Program-made: the position numbers and the translations under genes
Part shown: positions 41,736 to 47,503 of the stretch, one piece after another
How the letters are laid out: the number at the start of each line of letters is the position of its first letter
Position numbering within the stretch: the stretch's first letter is position 1
Notes under the pieces: model-generated
Databases searched by the model: none
What the model was told of the DNA's origin: nothing
What the model saw: only the letters and a program-made list of their open reading frames with translations
Virus record (IMG/VR): IMGVR_UViG_3300049216_000156
Coordinates: 1 to 49,327 of that record
Reading direction: 5' to 3' (one strand)
Length of the DNA: 49,327 bases
Source of the DNA: a virus

Positions 41736-41764
41736 TTTACAACCCCGCTGGCCCGTAGTATTAT
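41736..41764 (+). promoter_or_regulatory. Promoter TTTACA-N17-TATTAT for tRNA region
   Basis: TTTACA (41736-41741), 17 nt, TATTAT (41759-41764), only 8 bp after the DUF1559 stop. It is the best member of the motif family and drives the structured RNA and tRNA region. Confidence 0.75.
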
Positions 41765-41918
41765 CTCGTATCGGAATGACGCCAAGCCCGACCAAAACGG
41801 GTGAAGCAGCTTTCCCGATGGCTTTTGCTGTTGAGCCAATCAACTCCGTCTGGCTTCGGACGTAAAACCGAACCGGCTTTTCCCGTGGGACTTCGAGCCG
41901 TTAATCGAAGTCCCTCCC
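41765..41918 (+). ncRNA. Structured leader before the tRNA array
   Basis: This 154-nt transcribed stretch has no ORF. It contains an exact 10-bp hairpin (GGGACTTCGA with TCGAAGTCCC, about 41888-41915) and smaller hairpins around CCCG and CCGAAG. It lies between the promoter and the first tRNA-like gene. It may be a processing leader or a small RNA of its own. Confidence 0.45.
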
Positions 41919-41989
41919 GGAGAGATACGATAACAGGCCAATCGGATGGCTCACTGCCATCGAAGTAGGTTCGAGTCCTACTCTCTCCA
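41919..41989 (+). tRNA. Atypical tRNA, apparent anticodon CAC (Val)
   Basis: The acceptor pairs GGAGAGA with TCTCTCC and the T arm (GTAGG/CCTAC, loop TTCGAGT) is ideal. The D arm is CGA/TCG. The anticodon arm closes as ATGG/CCAT with loop CTCACTG, giving CAC, but the stem has only 4 bp (or the loop only 5 nt), and position 37 is T. It could be a defective or unusual tRNA. Confidence 0.55.
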
Positions 41990-41991
41990 TT

Positions 41992-42101
41992 GGAAAGGTA
42001 CGCAAATTGGCAAAGCGGGCGGCGAGTACCCTCCTCGCAACTTCAAAGTTGCGTTTTGGGGAAATCCGCTGATGTTGCAGGTTCGACTCCTGCCCTTTCC
42101 G
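41992..42101 (+). tRNA. Over-long tRNA-like gene with CTTCAAA hairpin
   Basis: The acceptor (GGAAAGG/CCTTTCC) and T arm (GCAGG/CCTGC, loop TTCGACT) are perfect, and the D arm is CGC/GCG. The central region is about 35 nt too long for any normal tRNA. It holds GCGAG/CTCGC and CGCAAC/GTTGCG hairpins, the latter with loop TTCAAA. The anticodon cannot be set: CAA (Leu) or UCA are possible from the loop. It may be an expanded, intron-bearing or decayed tRNA. Confidence 0.45.
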
Positions 42102-42480
42102 CTCGGTTGCGACACAGCAGAGTGAAAATTTCCGGGTACGCTCGGAAATGGACACCAGGGAGATGAAGCACGGCCACCGGGCGACCGAGATCGTGCTAAG
42201 TCTAAGAACTGGCTGTAGTTCGGCTAACTCGGCGTGCTGGTGTAGAGTCCCTTATAGGAAAGCCAGCCAACCGTAACTCGAAGAAATCTGGAAGCTGCCG
42301 AGAAAAAACGGAATTCCCCCTTGTTTTTTTCGGGGTGGGCAACTACCATAGCTTACCTGAACAAAGGGAAATACCGTGAATTTCTTGTCGTTGCTTAGTC
42401 TGTCGCTCTTTACCCTGCTATCTTCGTATAGCACCGGGGGAGGCTGCATAGTCTAACGCAATAGACTTTGAGGGGTAAGA
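42102..42480 (+). ncRNA. Structured non-coding stretch
   Basis: This 379-nt stretch has no credible gene. It begins with a long-range stem (CTCGGTTGC 42102-42110 with GCGACCGAG about 42181-42189) enclosing a hairpin ATTTCCG/CGGAAAT. CTGGCT pairs with AGCCAG near 42210 and 42260. A C-run/G-run pair flanks TTTTTTT near 42320. It is expressed from the 41736 promoter and ends at the terminator 42483-42530. The class is unknown. Confidence 0.4.
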
Positions 42481-42482
42481 AG

Positions 42483-42530
42483 ACCCCCGGCAGCCAGCAC
42501 TCCAAAGGTGTAGGTTGCCGGGGGTTTTTT
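42483..42530 (+). terminator. Strong Rho-independent terminator
   Basis: A 13-bp stem (42483-42495 with 42513-42525, one wobble pair) is followed by a run of six T (42525-42530). It ends the structured-RNA transcript before the S24-like gene. Confidence 0.92.
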
Positions 42531-42553
42531 CTTTTTACCCCCAAAGGAAGATC

Positions 42554-42859
42554 ATGGGATGGGCTACAGGCTACATCGGAAAGTTACAAGCGGGCGAAAC
42601 CGTCCAGTTCCGCCCCCGTGGTTCCTCGATGAAGGGAAAGGTCGAAAGCGGCCAACTCTGCACCGTGGACCCGGTGGAAGAAAATGAAGTGATCGAAGCG
42701 GGGGACATTGTTCTCTGCAAGGTCGCTGGGAAGCAGTTCCTTCATCTGGTTAAGGCCGTCCAAGGCGACCGTTTCCAGATCGGTAACAACCGGGGCCACA
42801 TCAATGGCTGGGTTGGCCGAGGGGCGATCTTTGGCAAGTTGGTAAAAGTAGAGGCATGA
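42554..42859 (+). CDS. S24/LexA-peptidase-like small protein
   Basis: This 101-residue beta-rich protein has PRGSSMKGKVESG at 20-32, which resembles the serine region of S24/LexA-type autopeptidases, and GKQFLHLVKAV near 57, where the catalytic Lys lies. It lacks a DNA-binding domain. Similar short proteins, from memory, occur in Gemmata-like planctomycetes. AAAGGAAG precedes ATG 42554, and a terminator (42859-42892) follows directly. Confidence 0.65.
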   Translation: MGWATGYIGKLQAGETVQFRPRGSSMKGKVESGQLCTVDPVEENEVIEAGDIVLCKVAGKQFLHLVKAVQGDRFQIGNNRGHINGWVGRGAIFGKLVKVEA

Positions 42860-42892
42860 TCTCCGGGGGAGACGGAAAAATCCCCCGGAGAT
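42859..42892 (+). terminator. Hairpin terminator
   Basis: A 12-bp perfect stem (42859-42870 with 42881-42892) starts on the last base of the S24-like gene. No strong T run follows, so termination may be partial. Confidence 0.7.
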
Positions 42893-42922
42893 CGTGAACC
42901 TGAACTATTCGAGGCTGTCTAC

Positions 42923-43396
42923 ATGGAAGAAACGCAACCGGAAGAGTGGGTTGCCGTGATGGAAAGTTTCGATAAACCAGAGACGTTCATGGCAGCCAAG
43001 AAGCAAGACGTTGTTCCCGACGCAGCCAAGATGGGCGACAAATGGGCGGTCGGGGCGCTGAAGCCGAAGAACATCGACAACAAGCCGATGGAGTTCCTGA
43101 CTCAGTTGGCGAAAGACATCGCCATGAACTTGGTGTTCACCGACCGGCACATCCGGGACGGCGACATGCACCACATGGGAATGATCTTCATGCCGCTGTG
43201 CATGGGAGCGTTCGCCGAGTCCACCGAAGAATACCGGAACGATGTCGGGTTGGTGTACGAGTATTACGACAAGGCCGGGCCGAGGAGCATGAACGGCTAC
43301 CCGCTGTTCTTTTCCTTCGCCTACTGCTCCAAGCACGACGCCCAGATCGTGTGGGAGAAGGTGTTCAAAATCCGAGACGCCCTGGACGCCATCTGA
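42923..43396 (+). CDS. Hypothetical protein
   Basis: This 157-residue protein is rich in Met and acidic residues, with a DRHIRDGDMHHMGMIFMPLC stretch near 75. No family was recognised. Its stop overlaps the next start (TGATG). Confidence 0.6.
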   Translation: MEETQPEEWVAVMESFDKPETFMAAKKQDVVPDAAKMGDKWAVGALKPKNIDNKPMEFLTQLAKDIAMNLVFTDRHIRDGDMHHMGMIFMPLCMGAFAESTEEYRNDVGLVYEYYDKAGPRSMNGYPLFFSFAYCSKHDAQIVWEKVFKIRDALDAI

Positions 43397-43614
43397 TGAG
43401 AAGTCGCAAAGCGAAGGGCAAGAAACCCGCTGTGGTCACGATGACGGAAGGCGAGATTGTGGACGCCTGCCTGAAGTACCTTGCCGACAAGGGCATCGTG
43501 ACCGGCGACACTTGTTGGTTGAAGATCGACACGACGAAGGAACCCAAGCGGCGGGGCCGACGGATCGAGTTCAGCAGCGCCGTCCGGGATACAATTGTGA
43601 AGGGGCAGTCGTGA
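43396..43614 (+). CDS. Hypothetical small basic protein
   Basis: This 72-residue protein has a very basic N-terminus (RSRKAKGKK) and a small alpha/beta body (GDTCWLKIDTTK). ATG 43396 shares one base with the previous stop. Nucleic-acid binding is plausible but unproven. Confidence 0.55.
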   Translation: MRSRKAKGKKPAVVTMTEGEIVDACLKYLADKGIVTGDTCWLKIDTTKEPKRRGRRIEFSSAVRDTIVKGQS

Positions 43615-43688
43615 CAGGCGAAATGGTTGTCTTTACGATCCTCCTCATGTTCTGGATGGTTGACCGTTTGAGGAAGGGTAATGGGTAA
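43611..43688 (+). CDS. Tiny membrane peptide
   Basis: This 25-residue peptide starts at GTG 43611, overlapping the previous stop (GTGA), and is almost all hydrophobic helix (MVVFTILLMFWMV). It overlaps the next tiny gene by 8 bp. The chain of overlaps supports real translation. Confidence 0.4.
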   Translation: MTGEMVVFTILLMFWMVDRLRKGNG

Positions 43689-43776
43689 TTTCATCGTCGG
43701 GGCCGTCTGTGTAGGGTTCGGGTTGCTCGCACTGGCGATGCTTATCGAGTGCGTGTTGGGATTTTTCGAGAAGTGA
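43681..43776 (+). CDS. Tiny membrane peptide
   Basis: This 31-residue peptide has one transmembrane segment (VGAVCVGFGLLALAMLIECV). It starts at ATG 43681 and ends 4 bp before tRNA-Ser(GCT). The function is unknown; it may be a membrane regulator or a holin-type peptide. Confidence 0.45.
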   Translation: MGNFIVGAVCVGFGLLALAMLIECVLGFFEK

Positions 43777-43780
43777 GATT

Positions 43781-43869
43781 GGAAGGTAGGTGACTATCGG
43801 TTCGTCACGCCAACCTGCTAAGTTGGTGTCCCCTCACGGGGACTGAGGGTTCAACTCCCTCACCTTCCG
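43781..43869 (+). tRNA. tRNA-Ser(GCT)
   Basis: Canonical class II tRNA: acceptor GGAAGGT/ACCTTCC, D stem GTGA/TCAC, anticodon arm CCAAC-CTGCTAA-GTTGG, long variable arm TGTCCCCTCACGGGGACT, T arm GAGGG/CCCTC. The anticodon GCT reads AGC/AGT. Confidence 0.95.
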
Positions 43870-43874
43870 CTGTT

Positions 43875-43960
43875 GGAAAGGTTGGGCATTGGCAAGCCCA
43901 CTTCGTTGGAAGCGAAGCACCCCCGAAAGGGGGTTGAGGGTTCGACTCCCTCCCTTTCCG
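43875..43960 (+). tRNA. tRNA-Ser(GGA)
   Basis: Class II tRNA: acceptor GGAAAGG/CCTTTCC, D stem GGGC/GCCC, anticodon arm CTTCG-TTGGAAG-CGAAG, variable arm CCCCCGAAAGGGGG, T arm GAGGG/CCCTC. The anticodon GGA reads TCC/TCT. Confidence 0.95.
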
Positions 43961-43964
43961 CTCT

Positions 43965-44051
43965 GGAAGATTTGGGCATGTGGCAAGCCCCCTCCGCTCG
44001 AAACGGAGTACCCCCGAAAGGGGGTGACAGGTTCGACTCCTGTATCTTCCG
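43965..44051 (+). tRNA. tRNA-Ser(CGA)
   Basis: Class II tRNA: acceptor GGAAGAT/ATCTTCC, D stem GGGC/GCCC, anticodon arm CTCCG-CTCGAAA-CGGAG, the same variable arm core as tRNA-Ser(GGA), T arm ACAGG/CCTGT. The anticodon CGA reads TCG. The shared variable arm suggests duplication of one ancestor. Confidence 0.95.
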
Positions 44052-44069
44052 CTAACCGAGGAGTTCTCG

Positions 44070-44417
44070 ATGAACGAAAATTGGGCTGCGGGCATTCTGA
44101 AGACGGAAACCAGGGAGTTGCGGCGTGAGAACGCCGTGGCCGGGCTGAACGAAGTTTTCACCCTGCAAGAAACTTCACGGGCGCTCGCCGTCAAAGAGAA
44201 GGAACTTGCGGCTCAGGTGAAAACTTCTTGGGCGGAATCCGTCGCCAAGATCAAGGAACTGGTAGAGAACGGCGTCCTCGAACTTGGTAAAGTGTACATA
44301 GTTGGCGACAAGGCCGTACACGTCGTCAAGGCTGCGTCGGATGGGCGACCCCGACCGACACCTGGACAGCAACAGCAGCCTCAAAAGTACGAGATCAAGG
44401 TGATGGAACTTGGCTAG
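44070..44417 (+). CDS. Hypothetical helical protein
   Basis: This 115-residue protein is helical for the first 75 residues, then has a strand pair and a Gln/Pro-rich linker (PTPGQQQQPQ) before a short C-terminal strand. An AGGAG site precedes the ATG. No motif was recognised. Confidence 0.6.
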   Translation: MNENWAAGILKTETRELRRENAVAGLNEVFTLQETSRALAVKEKELAAQVKTSWAESVAKIKELVENGVLELGKVYIVGDKAVHVVKAASDGRPRPTPGQQQQPQKYEIKVMELG

Positions 44418-44598
44418 TAGTGACGAGAACTTTGAAGTCGGCGGTTGCGGTTGTATCGCAATGCTGATCCTGGTCGTCTTCGTCGCAGTGGTTTGTATTC
44501 TCCACCACAACCGGGAGAAGCCGACCAAGAAGGCGCAGAAGGTTGCGTTAGTTGACTATGTGGCGAAACGGCAGACGCACCAAGCGTTGAAAGCGTAG
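44410..44598 (+). CDS. Small membrane protein
   Basis: This 62-residue protein has one hydrophobic helix (about 15-32, CIAMLILVVFVAVVCIL) and a basic tail. The likely start is a TTG at 44410 overlapping the previous gene. The 3' 45 bp lie inside the tRNA-like element at 44554, an unusual coding/RNA overlap. Confidence 0.5.
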   Translation: MASSDENFEVGGCGCIAMLILVVFVAVVCILHHNREKPTKKAQKVALVDYVAKRQTHQALKA

Positions 44599-44667
44599 GT
44601 GTCATGAAGAGTGCTGTGGCTGATTGCCATCTTTGTAATGCTGTGGGTTCGAGTCCCACCATAGTCA
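44554..44667 (+). tRNA. Over-long Leu-type tRNA-like gene
   Basis: The acceptor GACTATG/CATAGTC and T arm GTGGG/CCCAC (loop TTCGAGT) are perfect, and the D arm (GCGAAACGGCAGACGC) is a tRNA-Leu type. The middle, however, is about 63 nt where 37-40 are expected, and no clean 7-nt anticodon loop with U33 forms. A TGGC/GCCA hairpin lies inside. It may be decayed or contain an insertion. Its 5' part overlaps the end of the CDS at 44410. Confidence 0.4.
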
Positions 44668-44669
44668 CT

Positions 44670-44781
44670 CAACAAGGGCAGGGTGTGGCCGTAATGAGCA
44701 GTGGTAGCGAACCCTGGATCGGGAAACCGTGAAAGGTGGGACTTGCGTGAGGTTCGATTCCTCACCACCCTGCCCTTGTTG
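44670..44781 (+). ncRNA. tRNA-like fold inside a 16-bp terminal stem
   Basis: CAACAAGGGCAGGGTG (44670-44685) pairs perfectly with 44766-44781, and a TTTTCTTCTT tract follows, so the whole looks like a large terminator hairpin. Inside, a T arm (TGAGG/CCTCA, loop TTCGATT) and acceptor-like CAGGGTG/CACCCTG give a tRNA-like half. No regular anticodon arm is found. Confidence 0.45.
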
Positions 44782-44799
44782 TTTTCTTCTTGGAGGCAC

Positions 44800-44946
44800 A
44801 TGGACTGGAGAACGAACAGAGATCGGAAGCGGGAACCCAAGCAGGGCAAGTTCTGGTGCATGGGTTGCGACCGATACCTGATCCATGAGGGCGAACGATG
44901 TCCCGTGTGTAAGAAAAGGGCTGGAAAGCCGAGAAATAAGCGTTGA
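44800..44946 (+). CDS. Small zinc-ribbon protein
   Basis: This 48-residue protein has two CxxC pairs (CMGC near 20 and CPVC near 34) in a basic background, a minimal zinc ribbon likely to bind nucleic acid. TGGAGG precedes ATG 44800. Confidence 0.65.
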   Translation: MDWRTNRDRKREPKQGKFWCMGCDRYLIHEGERCPVCKKRAGKPRNKR

Positions 44947-44972
44947 CAACCTGCGTAACAACTGGTTTAATC

Positions 44973-45046
44973 GCCGTCCTAGTGTAGTGGCTTCTGCACG
45001 CTTGACTGAAAATCAAGAAGCCAGGGTTCAATTCCCTGGGACGGCA
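44973..45046 (+). tRNA. tRNA-Phe(GAA)
   Basis: Class I tRNA: acceptor GCCGTCC/GGACGGC, D stem GTG/CAC, anticodon arm CTTGA-CTGAAAA-TCAAG (GAA), T arm CAGGG/CCCTG. All arms are clean. Confidence 0.95.
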
Positions 45047-45058
45047 CTGGAGATCGTC

Positions 45059-45421
45059 ATGGCTACGATGTCGATGAAAGAACGCTGGGCCTACTGCGGC
45101 CAGCTTGCCGAAAAGATCGGCATCGAGAAGGCCGATGTGTTCAACATCCTCAGCATCCTGAACGAGCGACATTTGAGCCTGAGAATCTTCAACGGCGATG
45201 CCGAAGCAATCGCCGAAGCGAAACTGATCCACGACCACCGCACTCGGCCCTACGCCAGTCGTGAGCGTGAGTACCGGGAACCGCCACCCCCGCCGCAGAC
45301 GGCGATGGAAGCGATGGCGAACGACATAAGGTTGATGTTATGGGCAGTCCAGAAGATCGGGGACAAGGACCGGGCGAAGGCAGCGTTCGATGCGGTGATG
45401 AAGTCCCTGAAGGACACATGA
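45059..45421 (+). CDS. Hypothetical helical protein
   Basis: This 120-residue protein starts at ATG 45059, 12 bp after tRNA-Phe, with a TGGAG site. It has a Pro-rich middle (EPPPPPQT near 75) between two helical parts. A frame reaching back to 44885 crosses the tRNA and is rejected. No function is assigned. Confidence 0.6.
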   Translation: MATMSMKERWAYCGQLAEKIGIEKADVFNILSILNERHLSLRIFNGDAEAIAEAKLIHDHRTRPYASREREYREPPPPPQTAMEAMANDIRLMLWAVQKIGDKDRAKAAFDAVMKSLKDT

Positions 45422-45606
45422 CCCGGATGGAACGTGAGTTGAACGAAGCCATCCAAGCGGTGTTGGCGAAGTACAGCACCGCCGACTGCGGCCCTTGTGA
45501 ATTTCACGGCGAACTCGCCGGGATTATCCAACACAAAGGGATGCCCGAAACCGGGACCGGCTGGCGGTTCCCGATTGGCGACGGCAAACCCAAAGGATGG
45601 AAATAA
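45418..45606 (+). CDS. Hypothetical small protein
   Basis: This 62-residue protein overlaps its neighbour by ATGA at the start and the clpS ATG at the end. It contains one CGPC motif near 22, redox- or zinc-like, but too little to name a family. Confidence 0.55.
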   Translation: MTRMERELNEAIQAVLAKYSTADCGPCEFHGELAGIIQHKGMPETGTGWRFPIGDGKPKGWK

Positions 45607-45935
45607 TGGCAGTGACAGCATTCCCGGATGTCGAAGAACAAACCGACACTCGGACCAGGAACAAGATTCTTCCTCCGTACAACGTGATCCTGATGAACGA
45701 CGACGACCACTCGGTCGATTACGTCATCACGATGATGCAGAAGTTGTTCGGGCATCCCAAAGAGATGGGCTGGAAGATCGCCAAGGAAGTTCACGAGAAG
45801 GGTCGCTGCATCGTCAAGACCTGTTCCAAGGAACTGGCCGAACTCAAGCAAGAACAAGTCCACGCCTTCGGGCCGGACAAGCTGGTTTCCCGGTGCAAAG
45901 GGAGTATGACCTGTGTAATTGAACCAGCGGAGTAA
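45606..45935 (+). CDS. clpS: ClpS protease adaptor
   Basis: This 109-residue ClpS-like protein delivers N-degron substrates to ClpAP/ClpCP. The core PPYNVILMNDDDHSVDYVI near 22-41 contains the NDD substrate pocket. EVHEKGR near 62 holds the conserved His, and ELAELKQEQVHAFG near 77 matches the ClpA-contact region. ATG 45606 shares one base with the previous stop. Phage ClpS genes are rare; it could redirect host proteolysis. Confidence 0.92.
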   Translation: MAVTAFPDVEEQTDTRTRNKILPPYNVILMNDDDHSVDYVITMMQKLFGHPKEMGWKIAKEVHEKGRCIVKTCSKELAELKQEQVHAFGPDKLVSRCKGSMTCVIEPAE

Positions 45936-45938
45936 CCG

Positions 45939-46184
45939 ATGCTACGCCAGCTTCATGAGTTGTCGAAGGAAGAGTTGGTTCAGGTCGTTCAGGACTACCA
46001 GGAAATGGTGTCCGATCTGGAAGAATTCGCCTACAACCTGATGACGGTCGAGGGGTACGAAACCGGGGACGCTATCCAGGCCATTCTCTACAAGGAGAGG
46101 CCGGGCTGGGAGATTCACAAGCATGAAAAGCTGGAAGGTTTCGATCCCACCGCCAAGCGCAAAAAGGATGGCGGCACGGCGTAA
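45939..46184 (+). CDS. Hypothetical small helical protein
   Basis: This 81-residue acidic, helical protein follows clpS by 3 bp in the same transcript. It shows a leucine-patterned N-terminus (LRQLHELSKEELVQVVQDY) that may form a coiled coil. The function is unknown. Confidence 0.6.
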   Translation: MLRQLHELSKEELVQVVQDYQEMVSDLEEFAYNLMTVEGYETGDAIQAILYKERPGWEIHKHEKLEGFDPTAKRKKDGGTA

Positions 46185-46407
46185 GCTGGTGATCTCGACA
46201 TCGGACGGCTGGGAAGGCGAAGACAAGCGAGAAATCCTACTCCAGTCCGACCAGACCGAGTACGAGTTCAAGATGGCCCCGCAGCGGGAATGGGCCAGGG
46301 CAACAAGTGTGAACGACGGCCCGGTGTTCGACGTGTGGGTGGAAAGCACCAACAGCACGGGAAGCCGTGTCGAAACCCGCCATCTGGTTCCAGAGGAAGT
46401 GGTGTGA
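46168..46407 (+). CDS. Hypothetical small protein
   Basis: This 79-residue beta-rich protein has its ATG at 46168, overlapping the previous gene by 17 bp, with AAAAAGG upstream. It is probably co-translated. No motif was recognised. Confidence 0.5.
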   Translation: MAARRKLVISTSDGWEGEDKREILLQSDQTEYEFKMAPQREWARATSVNDGPVFDVWVESTNSTGSRVETRHLVPEEVV

Positions 46408-46691
46408 CCGACGAAGAGTACACGGCTGTGGCCTGGACGGGGATTTCCAAAGCCCTGTGGGACCGTCTCGAAAGTGGCGGTCAGATACCGGCGAGGGCGC
46501 TCGACAATTACATGAGATTGTTGATAGAAACGAACCCGCCCGACCTGAGACGTGTCAACAGTAGGTTCGGCGGAAAGACCGTCAAAGCCGCACCCGAATT
46601 GACTTGTGATTTGAACTGGTGCGATTTGGCGAGTTCTGATTCGGAGGAAGTGACGATTGAGTTGACGAAGCGGTACGAAATGCCCAGGTGA
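46404..46691 (+). CDS. Hypothetical small protein ending inside a tRNA
   Basis: This 95-residue protein starts at GTG 46404 overlapping the previous stop (GTGA). Its TGA (46689-46691) lies 8 bases inside tRNA-Leu(GAG), so the mRNA 3' end must be made by tRNA processing. No family was recognised. Confidence 0.5.
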   Translation: MTDEEYTAVAWTGISKALWDRLESGGQIPARALDNYMRLLIETNPPDLRRVNSRFGGKTVKAAPELTCDLNWCDLASSDSEEVTIELTKRYEMPR

Positions 46692-46757
46692 TGCAATCTT
46701 GGTAGACATCTCCGGTCGAGAGCCGGGGTCTTGCGGGTTCGAGTCCCGCCCTGGGCA
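46682..46757 (+). tRNA. tRNA-Leu-like(GAG) with short variable loop
   Basis: The acceptor GCCCAGG/CCTGGGC and T arm GCGGG/CCCGC (TTCGAGT) are perfect. The D arm is ATG/CAT with GGTAGA. The anticodon arm TCCGG-TCGAGAG-CCGGG reads GAG, but U33 is C and the variable loop has only 5 nt, unlike normal leucine tRNAs. A second copy starts at 49301. Confidence 0.7.
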
Positions 46758-46758
46758 C

Positions 46759-46907
46759 TGTCCACAACCGAATAGCCTTGATGGGTCCGGCGCTAATTAA
46801 CAAGGTGCTGCTCGATAAGCATACTTGCGTTGCGGCATATTGCCGTCAAGACAGCCGCTTGCGGGCGTAAGGTCGGGGTGCATTTATTGATCGCCGGACA
46901 GTGGACA
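46759..46907 (+). ncRNA. Structured RNA between tRNAs
   Basis: There is a nested terminal stem: TGTCCAC (46759-46765) with GTGGACA (46901-46907), then GTCCGGCG (46795-46802) with CGCCGGAC (46892-46899). The interior has further GC-rich hairpin potential (GCGGCATATTGCCG). It has no ORF and lies exactly between two tRNAs, so tRNA processing would release it. The class is unknown. Confidence 0.5.
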
Positions 46908-46910
46908 CAT

Positions 46911-47004
46911 GGCTCTGTGCGCTAAATGGTAAAGCGGGCAGTTTTAGAAATTGTTGTCTTCCCCTCAGACGGGAATACTGTCGGTTCGAGTCCGACCAGA
47001 GCTA
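46911..47004 (+). tRNA. tRNA-Leu(TAG)
   Basis: Class II tRNA: acceptor GGCTCTG/CAGAGCT (first pair G:T), D stem CGC/GCG, anticodon arm GCAGT-TTTAGAA-ATTGT (TAG), variable arm TTCCC/GGGAA, T arm GTCGG/CCGAC. It reads CTA. Confidence 0.88.
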
Positions 47005-47021
47005 CTTTCCTGAAAGTGGGT

Positions 47022-47041
47022 GTTTTCCCAAGTGGGAAAAC
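47022..47041 (+). repeat. Hairpin before gene 47063
   Basis: GTTTTCCCA pairs with TGGGAAAAC with a tight loop in the short leader between tRNA-Leu(TAG) and the next gene. It could be a tRNA-processing or translation-control structure. Confidence 0.4.
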
Positions 47042-47062
47042 AGGGTGTTTTAGGAAAACAAC

Positions 47063-47503
47063 ATGGGTAAAGCCACGGAACGACAGCACGAGATTCGTCG
47101 GAAGACTGACGAAATCAAGTATCTAGGCAAAGGGGCGAAAGCGGACTATGAACGCCTCTGCAAAGAACGCAACCTAGAAGATGAACTGTTCTCGTTCGAG
47201 TTCACCGAAGCCCACATGAAAGTGTGCGAAGAGGTCTGGGCGAAGTGGCACACGACGGATAAGTTCAAAGTGGGCGACAAGGTGTACGTCGTACCGCTGA
47301 CCCACACGCTGATGCGCACCTGCATCCGGGCCACCGTGACGGAGATAACCACGGACGGCTGGGGGTATCACCTGCGGGCGTTCGAGTCGGATTTGCCGGG
47401 CATCTATATGTTCAACATCTGGGACAAAGACCTGGAACCCAGGGTCGGTAAAAAGAACAAGCCGACTCCCAAAGAGTTGTTCATTGGCAAGGAGGACGAG
47501 TGA
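47063..47503 (+). CDS. Hypothetical protein
   Basis: This 146-residue protein has a charged helical N-terminus and a small barrel-like C-terminus (FKVGDKVYVVPL near 73). No family was recognised. It overlaps the next gene at TGATG. Confidence 0.6.
   Translation: MGKATERQHEIRRKTDEIKYLGKGAKADYERLCKERNLEDELFSFEFTEAHMKVCEEVWAKWHTTDKFKVGDKVYVVPLTHTLMRTCIRATVTEITTDGWGYHLRAFESDLPGIYMFNIWDKDLEPRVGKKNKPTPKELFIGKEDE

Noticed and set aside
41992-42101. Selenocysteine tRNA
   Set aside because: The TTCAAA loop and T arm recall selC, but the acceptor is 7 bp, the D arm is not Sec-type, and no selA/selB-type gene is present in this window.
42102-42340. Group I intron
   Set aside because: Stems exist, but no recognisable P7 core, guanosine site or split gene around it was found.
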